This document shows, in pieces, positions 21,561 to 32,800 of a stretch of 64,000 nucleotides of DNA (position 1 is the first letter of the stretch; each line of letters opens with the position of its first letter). The stretch comes from Coenobita brevimanus (lineage: Eukaryota > Arthropoda > Malacostraca > Decapoda > Coenobitidae), in NCBI GenBank assembly GCA_032717465.1, contig CM064690.1, positions 28,830,653 through 28,894,652 on the forward strand, in the 5' to 3' direction. The notes beneath the pieces were generated by a model. The model was not told the origin of the DNA, made no database searches, and worked only from the letters and a program-made list of their open reading frames with translations. Position numbers and translations under genes: made by a program.

Positions 21561-21622
<62 letters not shown>
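21548..21622. repeat. Compound (TG)n-(GA)n microsatellite
   Basis: A TG run with two TA variants changes to (GA)24. Confidence 0.95.
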
Positions 21623-21625
<3 letters not shown>

Positions 21626-22590
21626 AGGAAAGGAAAAGAAAAAGAAAGGAGGGAGGGAGGAAAGAGAGGAAGGGAGGGAGACGAGGGGAGGGTGTAGAGT
21701 GAAGAGAGGTATATATATGGATTGGTTTGGGGAACAAGGGAATGGAGGGAAGGGGAGGGGGAGAGAGAGGGAGGGTAGGAAGGGGGGATTGTGGGAGGGA
21801 AGGTTGGAAGGGGGGATTGTGGGAGGAAGAGAGAAAGGGGTGGTAGGCAGGTAGGTTTATAGGGAAGAGGAGAGAGAGTGGGGAAGAGGGGATGGGGGAG
21901 AGAGGAGGGGGAAGGGGTGAGGGAGGGAGGGAAGGGGTTGGTAGGTAGAAAGGTAGGGAGGGGGAAGGGGAGAGAGAGGAAGGGAAGGGTGTTGAGCTAA
22001 GTAATGAGGGAGGAAAGGGGAGAAAGGCTTTTGAAGGGTTTTAAAGGAAGTGGGTGAGGGAAGGAGGGAGGAGGGGTGGGTGGGAGGGAGGGAAGGCAGG
22101 AAGTGCGACATAATTCGAGAATAAGGAAGGAAAGAAAAGGAGGAGGAAATGAAGGAATGAGAGAAAGAAGATAAGCAAGAACGGAATAAGGAAGGAAAAG
22201 GAATGAATGAATGAAGAGAGATAAACAGTTAATATTGGGAAGAAAATAACATGAGAAGGAAGGAAGGGGATGGTTTATTGGGAAGGAGGAAATTGAGGGA
22301 TGTGGGAAGAGAGAAAAGGAATGAAAGAGGAGGAATAGAGACAGTTGGAAAAAGTAAAAAGATCGAAGAAAAGGAGGGATGGAGGGAAAAGGAGCAATAA
22401 ATAGATGGGAAGGAAAGATAGACTATGTAGAAGGAAGGAAGGAAGGAGGGAGGGAGGGAGAGAAGGAAATTCTAGATACAAAGGAAGGTATTGTCGGAGG
22501 GGGGAGGGATGGAGGGAGAGGGGGGAGGAAAAAGAGGATGATGGGTGGAGAAGGAGAGAGGGGGGGGAGGAAACAGGAAGGACAGATGGT
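21623..22590. repeat. Polypurine (G/A) block, about 970 bp
   Basis: The longest purine-biased block here: GGGAGG, GAAGGAA and AAGGAAGG words dominate the plus strand with few pyrimidines. Sub-repeats include GGAAGGGGGGATTGTGGGAG (near 21778 and 21808). No gene is seen. Confidence 0.85.
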
Positions 22591-22934
22591 ATTAGTGCCC
22601 AAAGGGTGATGTGTACCGGTGGTGTGTGTGTATGTGTGTGTCTCAGTCATATAGTCTTCCCCATAGACAGGATCTCCCATGTATGAGCCAACCGCATTTC
22701 TAAAGTTAGCTAGGTGTATCTAACTTCTGTAACTTTGTATATAACCTGATAATTTTGTACTACCACTGCTACTACCACCGCCGCCACTACCACTACCACC
22801 ACACATTCCCGACCCATATTCCCAGCGTTAACCAATCCACCAAATTAGCACTTACGCATTGAACTGTAGGATCGTGACTTTGCTAATGCCATCATAGTTG
22901 TGACGTCAGACGCGGATGATGACAGCATGGCCTT

Positions 22935-22936
<2 letters not shown>
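22591..22936. other. Mixed unique stretch with CRE-like site
   Basis: No gene is seen. It contains a (CCACTA)-like patch at 22762-22803 and a perfect TGACGTCA palindrome at 22901-22908. Confidence 0.5.

Positions 22937-22992
<56 letters not shown>
22937..22992. repeat. (GA)28 microsatellite
   Basis: A perfect GA run. Confidence 0.97.
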
Positions 22993-22996
<4 letters not shown>

Positions 22997-23112
22997 TAAA
23001 AAGGAAGGACGGAGGGAGACGGAAAAATAGGAGGAATGAGGAGGAGAAACGAAGGGAAAGATATTGGAAACAAGATCTAGGGAGCAAGACTGATAGACAC
23101 AGTTACGTTGGT

Positions 23113-23169
<57 letters not shown>
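23113..23169. repeat. (CA)28 microsatellite
   Basis: A perfect CA run. Confidence 0.97.
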
Positions 23170-23170
<1 letters not shown>

Positions 23171-23862
23171 GCTCGTAGGCCTAATAAGATCATTCTAAAT
23201 TTGTAAGCATTTTTGAATAAACTTCAGCATTCGGACTCAACCTTAAAATACGTAACATATTAATTACGAGTGAAGGCAGGGTTACAGGTAAACAAAAACA
23301 AGGGAACAACGAAAAGAAAACGGAAGACAGGCCTAGCAGAGAGACCGAACCCAACTTATAAACAATGCATCTGCCACACACACGGACACACACACACAAC
23401 GTCCTTCCCTTTTTCTCCTTCCCCCTTCTCCCCCCCTTCTTCTCTCTAGCCATTTCCTGTTGGCGGACCTTGTAGGCTTACCAGTGAATAGAGGGAAGAG
23501 GGGAAATGAAATAAATCTACCGTGGAATGGGGAAAATAAGGCGTATTGTGCAGGGGTGGAAGGGTGGGAGTCGCTTGGTTGGCTGGGTATTAATGCCAGT
23601 GAATGAAAGGCTTCGGCAACACTCCCTCGCTCCGGCTCTTCTCCCCTTCCTCCCTCCCTCCCTTCCACCCTCCAGCCCCCCACCCTCCCTCCCTCCCGCC
23701 TCTTAGATCTTACCTCACTGCCGTCACTGTCTCCCTCCCTCCCTCCCACTCTTCCCTTCCCTCCCTCCCACTACCTTTCCCTTCGCTTTCTACTGTCATT
23801 CTCTCCAAGGAAGCTTTAAACCTCCATGATTCACTCCCATACTCTCACATTGTACTCCTTCG

Positions 23863-23865
<3 letters not shown>
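23170..23865. other. Unique stretch and pyrimidine patch
   Basis: No gene is seen. CGGCAACACTCCC lies near 23613. Positions 23640-23790 are CCCTCC-rich. Confidence 0.5.

Positions 23866-23895
<30 letters not shown>
23866..23895. repeat. (TC)15 microsatellite
   Basis: A TC run, followed at 23945-23975 by (CTA)/(CCA) triplets and an A11 tract. Confidence 0.93.
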
Positions 23896-23899
<4 letters not shown>

Positions 23900-24405
23900 T
23901 TTCCCACGTATACCTTCCCTCCCTCCCTCCCTCTTTCTGTTACCTCTACTACTACTACTACCACCACCACCACCATAATCCTTAAAAAAAAAAAATGTTC
24001 AGTGATTGTTGCTATTTGTTTGTGTTGTGGTCCCAGCCGTTCGTGTACCGCCTTTATCAGCTTCTTGCGGATTCCTAAGGCGTTCTTGTAGATGCTGCGA
24101 GACGTAAACAAAGAAGCAGACGCCGCTTTCATATGCTTGGTGTCAGAACAGGTGTCTTGTGCTGTGTTGGACGTGTTTTTGCAATTTTCAGCTCACGAAA
24201 TCATTGTAATATTGGTAATGATTTTTGTGGCTAGGAAGAAGATAAGAAAATAAAGGAGTAAATAATATAAATACAGTAGGAGTGATTAGGTAAAGGTATT
24301 TCGTTACAAAGCTTAAGTTTTTATAGGAATAACGATGATAATATGTTTGGTGAGCGAGTCAGTAGTAGGCTAGTTGTAATAGCATTTGACTACAGCTGTC
24401 ATAAT

Positions 24406-24462
24406 AATAATAGTAATAGTAGTAGTAGTAATAGTGGTAGTAGTAGTTATTCATCCACCTCC
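24406..24462. repeat. (TAG)/(TAA) trinucleotide repeat
   Basis: A degenerate TAATAG/TAG repeat with GTG variants. Confidence 0.88.
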
Positions 24463-24624
24463 ACTGTTACCTCAGCCAGCGCGACTTTGAAGGTTGGTTT
24501 GGAGAGCTAGTCAGTAAAGTAACACAGGAGTAACATGATACATCGTAGTGGCAGTAACACCCCACAGTTGCCGTCTCCTCTTTTATCGCCCTGCCCGACT
24601 TGCCTTTGCGTCCGGGGCTTTTGT

Positions 24625-24772
24625 GTACCGTCTCCTCCTTAGCGATTTATTTTTGTTACACCTGAAAATTGTCTTGTAGGTTGTGTAATTTTTAAGAAGT
24701 TTGCATCAGTAACATGCTAGTAGATATTAAGGTAAAAAGTTTGGATAAATCGCTTAAGAAGTTGTGCTAGGA
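24625..24772 (+). repeat. Family B element, both ends present
   Basis: The left end ACCGTCTCCTCCTTAGCGAT is mirrored by a right end whose reverse complement is TCCTAGCACAACTTCTTAAG followed by CGATTTAT. The internal part contains GCATCAGTAACATGCTAG. Length about 148 bp, close to the apparent unit length of the family. Confidence 0.8.
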
Positions 24773-24868
24773 AATCGCCAGTGTTTACGGTAATGATACG
24801 TAATAGGAAAATAATTTAAGTGGCGCTAAGACGGAACGGTTGCCCCTTTTTCTTTTGCCTCTCAGTAT

Positions 24869-25440
<572 letters not shown>

Positions 25441-25490
25441 GAAAGAACCAGAGACTAGAAACCAGGAGTGTCCCGTCCAGAGTACCGGTA
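25441..25490 (+). repeat. Family E fragment with splice-like borders
   Basis: GAAAGAACCAGAGACTAGAA and the following GTCC-AGAG align with family E copies at 31.49, 41.9 and 53.64 kb. The segment 25442-25487 is framed by a strong acceptor (TTTTATTTCAG) and donor (GTAAGT), so it reads like a 46-nt exon. The presence of homologous copies elsewhere argues for a dispersed repeat instead. Confidence 0.5.
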
Positions 25491-25622
25491 AGTTAAATAA
25501 AAGCAAGCCCGTTTGTTTAAAGGTTGGAGGTCGTAGGCAGAGGGAAAAACAGACTGAGGAAGACAGGTTCAGAGCTGACCAGTGTGAAGGATTGAGAGTA
25601 ACGATTAACTTTTGACATTTGC

Positions 25623-25624
<2 letters not shown>

Positions 25625-25674
<50 letters not shown>
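25625..25674. repeat. (GA)n microsatellite with one AA slip
   Basis: A 50-bp GA run. Confidence 0.96.
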
Positions 25675-25765
25675 ATAGTGCTTCGTGGCCGCCGTAGTGG
25701 GGAAGGGATGCAAGTGAAGGGGTTAGAGTAGTAGGAATAAAAGACGGTGAGGTGCAGCATTGTAG

Positions 25766-25766
<1 letters not shown>

Positions 25767-25805
<39 letters not shown>

Positions 25806-25870
25806 GCTGCTACTACTACTACTACTACTACTACTGCTACTACTACTACTACTACTGCTACTACTACTAT
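25767..25870. repeat. Compound (ATT)13-(CTA)n repeat
   Basis: A clean ATT run changes to CTA triplets with CTG variants. Confidence 0.95.
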
Positions 25871-26046
25871 ATACTTGATTTTCAATAGGGTGAAGCGTGA
25901 GTGGTGAGCAGTTAATCCTTTCTCATCGAGGTCTTTCCAGAGCTTAGTATAATCCTCCGTCGGCAGTAAGAGCTAGATAAAAAAAAATAGATAAGAATAA
26001 GATTAAAAGTAGATAAGGCTGAGATAAAAGTGGCGACGTGGAAGGG

Positions 26047-26429
26047 TTCATGGGGGTTCTAAGGGTTCAAGGTCTTTGTCTTAGTCACTTTCTTGAGAAG
26101 GCCAATAGCAGGAGATGGACTGCGTGAAGGTTTTTTTTATTTTTCATTGTGGTTTAGTGATGCTCTTTCGGTATGGTGTCGCCTCCTTCCTTTTCTCCTC
26201 CTCCTCCTCCTCCTCCTTCTTCTCCTCTTCTTTTTTTCTTCTTGTCATCATCATCATCTTTGTCATTATCATCCTGTTTATTATTATTATTATTATTATT
26301 GCCTTCCGGTGGTAAAATGAATCAATAAATAAAGCGTACATAGGGGTTCATGGAGACTAGTTCAAGGTTCCTGCGTTAGTCACATGTTTTAAGAAGACCA
26401 ATAACATGAGAGGGACGATTTGAAGGTTA
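26047..26429. repeat. Pair of direct repeats, about 85 bp, 297 bp apart
   Basis: 26047-26134 and 26344-26429 share GGTTCATGG, TAGTCAC, GAAG-CCAATA and TGAAGGTT in the same order. The spacer holds (CTC)n, (ATC)n and (ATT)n triplet runs (26198-26300). Confidence 0.8.
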
Positions 26430-26447
26430 GGTTTGTGTGTGTGTGTG

Positions 26448-26870
26448 TGTGGGCAGTGCTAACATCTTCACTATATTTACTTACATTATACATGATTCTT
26501 GCTATCTCCAGACGATTTTATTCAGCTAGAGAAGATTCGAATGAGTTAGATATAAAGGCAGGTTTGTTTGTGTGGGGAGGAGTGTTAACATCGTCACTAT
26601 ATTTACCTCCTTTACACGTTATTGTTCGCCATCTCCAGACGATTTTATTCAGCTGAAGAGAAAGGATTACGAGTTAGATATAGACCTGTATTCTTAAGGA
26701 AGCTCCGTAGCACCTTTTCCCCCAGCGATTTATTTTTTGGATCCGTCTGGGTAATATCGTTTTAGAAGGTTAGGTTAGTACGAGGCAGTGTTAATATCTT
26801 CACACTACCTGCTTTATACATCATTATTTGCTATCCAGACGATTTGATTCAGTTGAAGGAAGAGGGTTGA
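26448..26870 (+). repeat. Three family A modules, one followed by a family B end
   Basis: GTGYTAACATC and TTCACTATATTTAC lead to CCAGACGATTTTATTCAGC at about 26512, 26635 and 26837 (the last has GATTTGATTCAG). Between copies two and three, GGAAGCTCCGTAGCACC and AGCGATTTATTTTT (26699-26737) is a family B left end. The arrangement A then B matches the 21.0-21.3 kb module. Confidence 0.85.
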
Positions 26871-26937
26871 TGATTGTGTTGATTTTGTTGATAATTTCGT
26901 GAACTGATTGACAGGCTTCCGTGTAAGAATGATGGTT

Positions 26938-26938
26938 T

Positions 26939-26993
<55 letters not shown>
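26938..26993. repeat. Compound (TG)9-(GA)19 microsatellite
   Basis: The TG run passes into a GA run. Confidence 0.96.
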
Positions 26994-26994
<1 letters not shown>

Positions 26995-26998
<4 letters not shown>

Positions 26999-27320
26999 TT
27001 GTGAATGTCGGAAAGTATGAGTAATTGTGTGGTGAAATGAGTGATTGTGTGAAATGGAATATTGTGATAAATTGAGTGTGAGAAACTCGTGATTGTTGTC
27101 AGAATTGTGAGTGATAATGTGATTGTGAGGAATGAGTAAAAGTTGACTGATTGTGAAAAATTAATGATTGTGAGAAATGAATAGCTGATTGTGAGAGAAA
27201 TGAGTGACGGATTATTAGAAATGTGATTGGAAATGTTTGAGTGAATTTGTCATAACGTTTCGTACTGTACTGTTGGCCATTGTGTCAAGTGAGCGAGTGT
27301 GAGAAATGCGTGATAGAAAT
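26995..27320. repeat. Degenerate GTGAGAAATGAGTGATT repeat
   Basis: About a dozen irregular copies of TGATTGTGAGAAATGAGTGA and shorter variants. It looks like an old, decayed short-unit minisatellite. Confidence 0.7.
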
Positions 27321-27700
27321 AATGTGAGCGAAAATGTTTGTGTCAGATTGTTTCGTCGCGTACCCAGTCCATTCAAGGTCTCAGGCGGTCATTTTGTTTT
27401 TGTGTGTTTAGATTGTGCCTTCATTGGGTTCTTGTTTGTTTGCTTGTTTATGAATGTCGATGATGTATTTATAAACAGACAGACGCTGCTTGGATTTCCC
27501 TTGCATTAGTGAAATTGCTAGGTAAAGATAGATATATAGATAGATGTTGATAGCTAGATTGCTTGAGATAGAGATACAGATAGATTGATGAGTTTCTCTT
27601 GGGTACACTTCCATCTTCTTCATGGTCTTCTCATCTTCCAAGACGCTCCTTCATTTCCTTCACTCCATCCTTCCACCTCGTCCTCGGTCGCCTTCCTCCC

Positions 27701-27703
<3 letters not shown>
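27321..27703. other. Unique stretch with GATA-type repeat
   Basis: No gene is seen. Degenerate TAGATAGAT lies at 27520-27590. Positions 27600-27700 are pyrimidine-rich. Confidence 0.5.

Positions 27704-27749
<46 letters not shown>
27704..27749. repeat. (TC)23 microsatellite
   Basis: A perfect TC run. A (GA) run lies at 27979-28001. Confidence 0.96.
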
Positions 27750-27753
<4 letters not shown>

Positions 27754-28157
27754 AGGCGAGGGATAGGTCATCATTTACATTCAAGGACTGCGTTCATTTG
27801 TTTTTTATTTTTCTCTACTTCATTTGCTTCTTAAGGCTCTATTTATTTTTGTTTTTTGTTTGCATGGGCTCAGGTGAATTTGTAAACAATAAAATTCATG
27901 TTTTATGTATTTATTAATTTTTAGTGGGTGGATTTGTTTTAGTGTTTTGGGAATTATTTTACTGGTAGGATTTGGGGTGAGAGAGAGAGAGAGAGAGAGA
28001 GAAATATAAGGTGGCCCTAGTCTATTTGTTTAACCCTTATGCACCAAGAGGCCACTCCTAAGCGGAATAAATGCGTCAGGCGGAAGGAGTTTTTTTTTTC
28101 TTCTATTGCATGAGGATTAATGCGTTTTTTTTTTTATTGGTTGTGCTGTTTAAATAC

Positions 28158-28216
28158 CGGTACTACTACTACGACTACTACTACTACTACGACGACTACT
28201 ACTACGACCACCACTA
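28158..28216. repeat. (TAC)n trinucleotide repeat with CGAC variants
   Basis: TACTAC runs alternating with TACGAC triplets. Confidence 0.92.
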
Positions 28217-28501
28217 ATGCTATTGTAAAATGTAGCACTGGAGGCAATATACACTGGAGTGAGACCCGGACAAGGTGGATGGTGGAAAAAGACCGTTACT
28301 GAATAGATGGTGGGTTTATGTATGTATGTATGAATACCCCTCACATTATGCAGCGTCAGGCATTAAATGAGATCATATAACAGTATTAGCGATCATCAAT
28401 CAGTAGTAAGGGTAATAGTAGTAGGGTAATGAAGATAATGATTCGTTGGTAGTAATGAGTATGAATGTTAAAGGTTAATTAGGGTAGTGATGCTGTATTA
28501 C

Positions 28502-28505
<4 letters not shown>

Positions 28506-28544
<39 letters not shown>
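28506..28544. repeat. (GA)19 microsatellite
   Basis: A perfect GA run, followed by a purine-rich patch to 28770. Confidence 0.95.
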
Positions 28545-28547
<3 letters not shown>

Positions 28548-29034
28548 GACGAAAAGAATTAAAATGACTTCAGCAATGAGAAGAGAGGGCAGGGTCCACG
28601 TCGAGGGAAGGAGGGAGGGACGGAGAGAGAAGGTGCAGAGAGAGCCTGGGATGGGAGGGAGGGCCCACATTGAGGGAGGTGGGGAGAGGGTGGTGGAAGG
28701 GGAAGGAGGGAGGAAGGGAGACGAGAGAGGAAGGGCGAGACAAGACTAAGGTGGAGGGAGGGAGGGATATCGAGGAAGATCTCGACTAGTGAAATTTACT
28801 CTGAGAATCATACTTGAAACTCACGCCGTCTCCACACTTACCAACTCTGCCCTACTGCCCTCGTCTCATAACTTATCCACTTATCTTATCAAAACCCCTG
28901 AATTAGCCCTAAATCCATGGAGCTAGGGTATTAATTATTCGTTGGGTTAGGCGGATAGGCTGGATGCAGGTGTGGATGGGAGTGGCGGGGGGTTTAGGAA
29001 TGTTTTCGTGGTGTTTTATTTTTTTCCCATCCTC

Positions 29035-29252
29035 TGCTACCTGTTGGCAATACTGCGGCGCCATGACGGAGAGTTGCCATGTCGTCGCTAATTCCCCCGC
29101 CGGATATCATTGCCCGAATCTTAGTTTGTCCGGTCGCTTTTGTATTCGATTGCGCTGCTGTGTACGGATAATCGGACTCTTCGCCGTCACTGATCCCTGC
29201 TGTCTGGAGTTTTTAGAGCCGATAGAGACAGGTGCGATTTTTGAAAAGGTAT
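29035..29252 (+). promoter_or_regulatory. Candidate promoter / first exon (speculative)
   Basis: This is a local island of mixed, CpG-containing, non-repetitive sequence. TGGCAATACTGCGGCGCCAT places an ATG at 29063. From that ATG the frame stays open for 63 codons (MTESCHVVANSPAGYHCP...) to a donor-like AAAAG|GTATGT at about 29252, and beyond it to a stop at 29263. The predicted peptide has no domain I recognise. The context fits a 5' exon better than the surrounding repeats do, but there is no homology support. Confidence 0.25.
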
Positions 29253-29330
29253 GTGTTTTGTGACTGTGCGATGATTCGTTGCCTTACCGTACGATCACTT
29301 TCGCCATAGATGTTTTGAGGACATGACTAG

Positions 29331-29332
<2 letters not shown>

Positions 29333-29369
<37 letters not shown>
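29333..29369. repeat. (TC)18 microsatellite
   Basis: A perfect TC run. A shorter one lies at 29498-29518. Confidence 0.95.
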
Positions 29370-29370
<1 letters not shown>

Positions 29371-29519
29371 ATCAAATGATTATATTTTCTCTTTCACAAC
29401 AAAGTTTAAAGTGTCTGGAGAATAATATATATTTATTAGTTACGTATGTTGTGTAACTATATGCAGGTCTTCCCCGTCTCCCTGTCTCCACACCGTCTCT
29501 CTCTCTCTCTCTCTCTCTA

Positions 29520-30210
29520 CGGGTGACGTGTGTTGGGGACTTGGGGTGGAGTGGCGGACAGTGAAGTGTGGCAGCAAGTTTTGATCCCTCGTTGTGATCT
29601 TCCCTCGTCTGTCCGTCTGTCTCCTTCCTTCTTGTCTGTATTTTGTTTTTCCCTTTACATCAGCTGCGTGTATGCTTGTTGAAGGATTGTTTTATTATGT
29701 TAGATTACATTAAAAGGATTTTGTTAAATTTTATCTGGTTTACAAGGGGATTTTTATTTGCTTGTACAGATCACGGTTTGAATATTTGATTTATAAAATT
29801 TGTATTAATTCCACGTTCATCCAGTACATGCTTATTTTTACTAATTGGTCTTAGGCGTCTTGATGAATTAGTCTTTTGATCAATATATAATTTATCTTAA
29901 CGTTACCATCAGGTGTAATATAGCCTAATATGAATGAATTATCCCATTTGCATACAAGGCACGTGATGTGCGAGTGATCTAGCGTTCCTTTTTCCATTTC
30001 TTTATGGGAGTCAGCATTTCCTTTTTTCTTTTTCTTTTTTTTTTCTCCCGCGGCCTCAAGGACAGGCATTGTACTCAGAAAGTTTCTTAACCAGTTTTTA
30101 CTTGAAGTGAGCACCCATAGCAGTCCGTTGTTGCCCGAGGTTACTCTGCATATATTTTGTCCCAAAGGATTAGCTAAATTTGCTAACTGCATGAGTGAAG
30201 ATAAAATGAT
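29520..30210. other. Unique AT-rich stretch
   Basis: No gene supported. A 113-residue minus-strand frame (29851-30192) contains a poly-Lys run from a T/C-rich tract and has no recognisable domain. Confidence 0.45.
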
Positions 30211-30214
30211 AAAC

Positions 30215-30410
30215 TAACAATCTTAAACAGCATCTTCACACAATTTTCATTTTTCTGCGTCATTTTTCGAACGGCAGGTGGTAGATCATTATCGATTATA
30301 TGTAGTAGCCAACAGTCTTTAACACCGTCTTCACCCAGATGACAAATCAGTTTTCTGCGTGTCTTCGAACGGCAGGTGTTAGATCATCATTATCTATCAT
30401 TAGTTGCTAT
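30215..30410. repeat. Diverged tandem duplication, about 102 bp, two copies
   Basis: TTTTCTGCGT, CGAACGGCAGGTG and TTAGATCAT/GTAGATCAT recur at an offset of about 102 bp, with the same CATCTTCAC/CGTCTTCAC lead-in. Confidence 0.85.
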
Positions 30411-31480
30411 TCAGGACGAAAACCTCTTCCATCAATGTTTCATCCAGTCTTAGCCTATCTCAGAAATCACCTTTCCATGTTCCCTGCCTCTTCCAGAAAC
30501 CTGATATTGTCCATAGTAACACTACAAAAGGTCTCCTTAAAGCTAAAATAAAAAAAAAAGAGAAGGAAGTCAAGGTAGCAAAAAGACATGAATCATTCGT
30601 CATTACAGTGAATGGCGTTAAGTGGTTAATAGCATCATGAGTCAAGACAAATGTATAAGCAAACACTCTTAGACCCAACTCAAGCTCAAGAAGGTTTATG
30701 AATACTGGTGCAGGTTCCATGGAAAGGCTGTGTTAGGAAGCGGGCAATATTTTCCCGCCAATTTCAGCTCGGCGCCCACGGTTCCCTGCGGCGTTGTCGG
30801 ATGTACGATGATCCACCGGGTTCACTTCGGCTGGGATTGCCTTTCTTTCCACCCCCCTTTTACTTTTTGTTTTTACTTGTCTTGGCCGAACTTGATTCAC
30901 AGTTCTTGTTTTAGTCAACGGTTGTTTTTAGGTTTGTGTACCTGGTTTAATTTTCTTAATATTAGGATGGGATTGTCTTTCAAGTCTCCTTTTACTGTTT
31001 TTTCTTGTGTTAACCGTACTTGATTTATTATTCATGTTGTTTTGTTTATGACGACGCTTATTTTAGGGGTATACGCAGGATGTTCATTTTATTTATTTGG
31101 TTATTTTTAAGGACTACTGCCTATTGAGTCTATTTTCTCAGCTCTCCGTGGGTTATAATTCAGTGGGATTTATCTGAAGATCGTGTTTGTAGTTGATTGT
31201 AGGGATGTTTTTTGGTGACTGGTGCCCTCAGAATAAATTTTACTCGTGTTATTTTTCTTTTATTTCTTAAAAGTCCATGGAAGGATTTATTTCGTGTAAA
31301 TAGTTCTTAAATGCGTTTTGAGACCACCTTTACTTTTTCCTTTATTAATTTGGCAGTACTATATTCTGCTTTAGTTGAGGTTATGTTAAAGGTCTGGGGT
31401 TATATTTGGAGTTTGTTTACGTTGCTTAGGGATGTTAAGCAGTCTCTGGTGCTCTACATATATTTTTGTAATGCAGGGAA
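30411..31480. other. Unique stretch, no supported gene
   Basis: Mostly AT-rich with T-rich segments. Positions 30715-30830 are more GC-balanced (GGCGCCCACGG, CCACCGGGTTCACTTCGGC). I see no repeat or gene with confidence. Confidence 0.45.
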
Positions 31481-31481
31481 G

Positions 31482-31565
31482 AAGGAACCAAAGTCCAGAA
31501 GCACGCAAGATCACCCTGTCCAAGAGAGAGAGAGAGAAAAAAGCCAAATTTAAGCTCCGTTCATG
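31482..31565 (+). repeat. Family E fragment
   Basis: GAAGGAACCAAAGTCCAGAA, CAAGATCACCCTGTCCAAG, then GCCAAATTTAAGCTCCGTTC. A short (GA) run is inserted between the two halves. Confidence 0.7.
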
Positions 31566-31659
31566 TCTCACACCAAATCAAGTGTAGGTTTTATGTGCCT
31601 TATTATGATGGATTTAGGCTGGATTAGATTAGTCACGCCAGGAATGTGGGTGGGGGAGC

Positions 31660-32110
31660 TTGGTGGTCTTACTGTCTCAAGGTATTTTTTACTCTTACTG
31701 TCTCAAGGTATTTTTCGTTCTGGTCTTACTGTTTCAAGGTAGTTTTCGTTCTGGTCTTACTGTCTCAAGGTATTTTTCGTTCTGGTCTTACTGTCTCAAG
31801 GTAGTTTTCGTTCTGGTCTTACTGTCTCAAGGTAGTTTTCGTTCTGGTCTTACTGTTTCAAGGTATTTTTCGTTCTGGTCTTACTGTTTCAAGGTAGTTT
31901 TCGTTCTGGTCTTACTGTCTCAAGGTATTTTTCGTTCTGGTCTTACTGTCTCAAGGTATTTTTGATTCTGGTCTTACTGTCTCAAGGTATTTTTAATTCT
32001 GGTCTTACTGTCTCGAGGTATTTTCGATTCTGGTCTTACTGTCTCAAGGTATTTTTACTGACTTATTGTCTAAAGGTATTGTTTGATTCTGGCTTTACTC
32101 AAGGTATTTA
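31660..32110. repeat. 31-bp minisatellite, about 14 copies
   Basis: The unit is GGTCTTACTGTCTCAAGG then TATTTTTCGTTCT. Copies at 31704, 31735, 31766 and onward are exactly 31 bp apart, with GTA/TATT and TGTC/TGTT variants, and decay from about 32040. Because 31 is not a multiple of 3, the 101-residue open frame repeats only every 93 bp and is not evidence of coding. Confidence 0.97.
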
Positions 32111-32154
32111 TTAAGTCAGGTTGGAGAAGTTTAGTGAGCAGTGTTCTCTTTGTC

Positions 32155-32255
32155 TTAGATTTCGTAGCACCAATTCCTTGGTGATTTACTTGTTATGACG
32201 TATCCTGTTGCATGTTACTCTGCGGACTAAACAAAGATAACAGAACATAAAGATA
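32155..32255 (+). repeat. Family B left half
   Basis: TTCGTAGCACC, TTCCTTGGTGATTTACTTG and CCTGTTGCATGTTACT in the order seen in other copies. Confidence 0.65.
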
Positions 32256-32354
32256 ACAAAAAACAAAGAAAAACAAAGATAACAAAAGAACATAGTGTAC
32301 AGTGCTAAATAATTCGACGAGGATAAAGTGCTAAGATGGACTTGTTACTGAATA

Positions 32355-32520
32355 AGATTTCGTAACAAGTCACTCGGATTTAATTTTTACCTCTAAACCT
32401 TTTTGTCCTCTTGCGTGTTACTAATCCCATCTGTGTTGATATTAAATAAAATTACATAAGGTACGAGAGTGTGAAGGTGTAGTGTGCCATATAAATCGCC
32501 TAGGAAGAGGTGCCACGGAA
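32355..32520 (+). repeat. Family B element, both ends
   Basis: The left end TTCGTAACAAGTCACTCGGA is diverged. The interior has CTCTTGCGTGTTACTAATCC. The right end AAATCGCCTAGGAAGAGGTG then CCACGGAA is the reverse complement of the family left terminus. Confidence 0.75.
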
Positions 32521-32537
32521 AACTATTATTTGTTTAT

Positions 32538-32800
32538 ATTCCGTAACATCATCCTCGGCGATTTATTTTGCCTGTTACATCTTAATACCCTCTTGCATGT
32601 TATTGAAGCATGTAAATAATGTACATGAGAATTTAAAACTTAACACCTCTTCCTCAGCGATTTTCTTGCTTCTGCGGACTCTCACGTACCGGTATGTTAC
32701 TAAAATTGCATAAATAACGCACAGAATTTGAAACCTATCAGAATAAAATTTTCGCCGAGGAAGAAATGCTACGAAGCCTTCCAGAGTCCACCACTGTTCC
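32538..32800 (+). repeat. Family B copies in tandem
   Basis: Two left ends (TTCCGTAACATCATCCTCGG at 32538 and TTAACACCTCTTCCTCAGCG at about 32640) share one right end (TTCGCCGAGGAAGAAATGCT at about 32750). This suggests insertion next to, or partial tandem duplication of, an existing copy. Confidence 0.75.

Noticed and set aside
25442..25487. 46-nt internal exon with good splice sites
   Set aside because: Homologous segments at 31.5, 41.9 and 53.6 kb show it belongs to a dispersed repeat. Exonisation remains possible but is not supported.
29851..30192. 113-residue minus-strand frame that looks less repetitive than most
   Set aside because: It contains a poly-Lys run from a T-rich tract, has no domain I recognise and no splice context; kept only as a note for a protein search.
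30730..31023. Frame with CGVVGCT near its start, suggestive of a THAP-type zinc finger
   Set aside because: Only the first Cys pair resembles the domain; the downstream C-x2-H and conserved Trp/Pro residues are not found.
31660..31965. 101-residue hydrophobic repeat protein
   Set aside because: It is the translation of a 31-bp minisatellite, whose unit is not a multiple of three.
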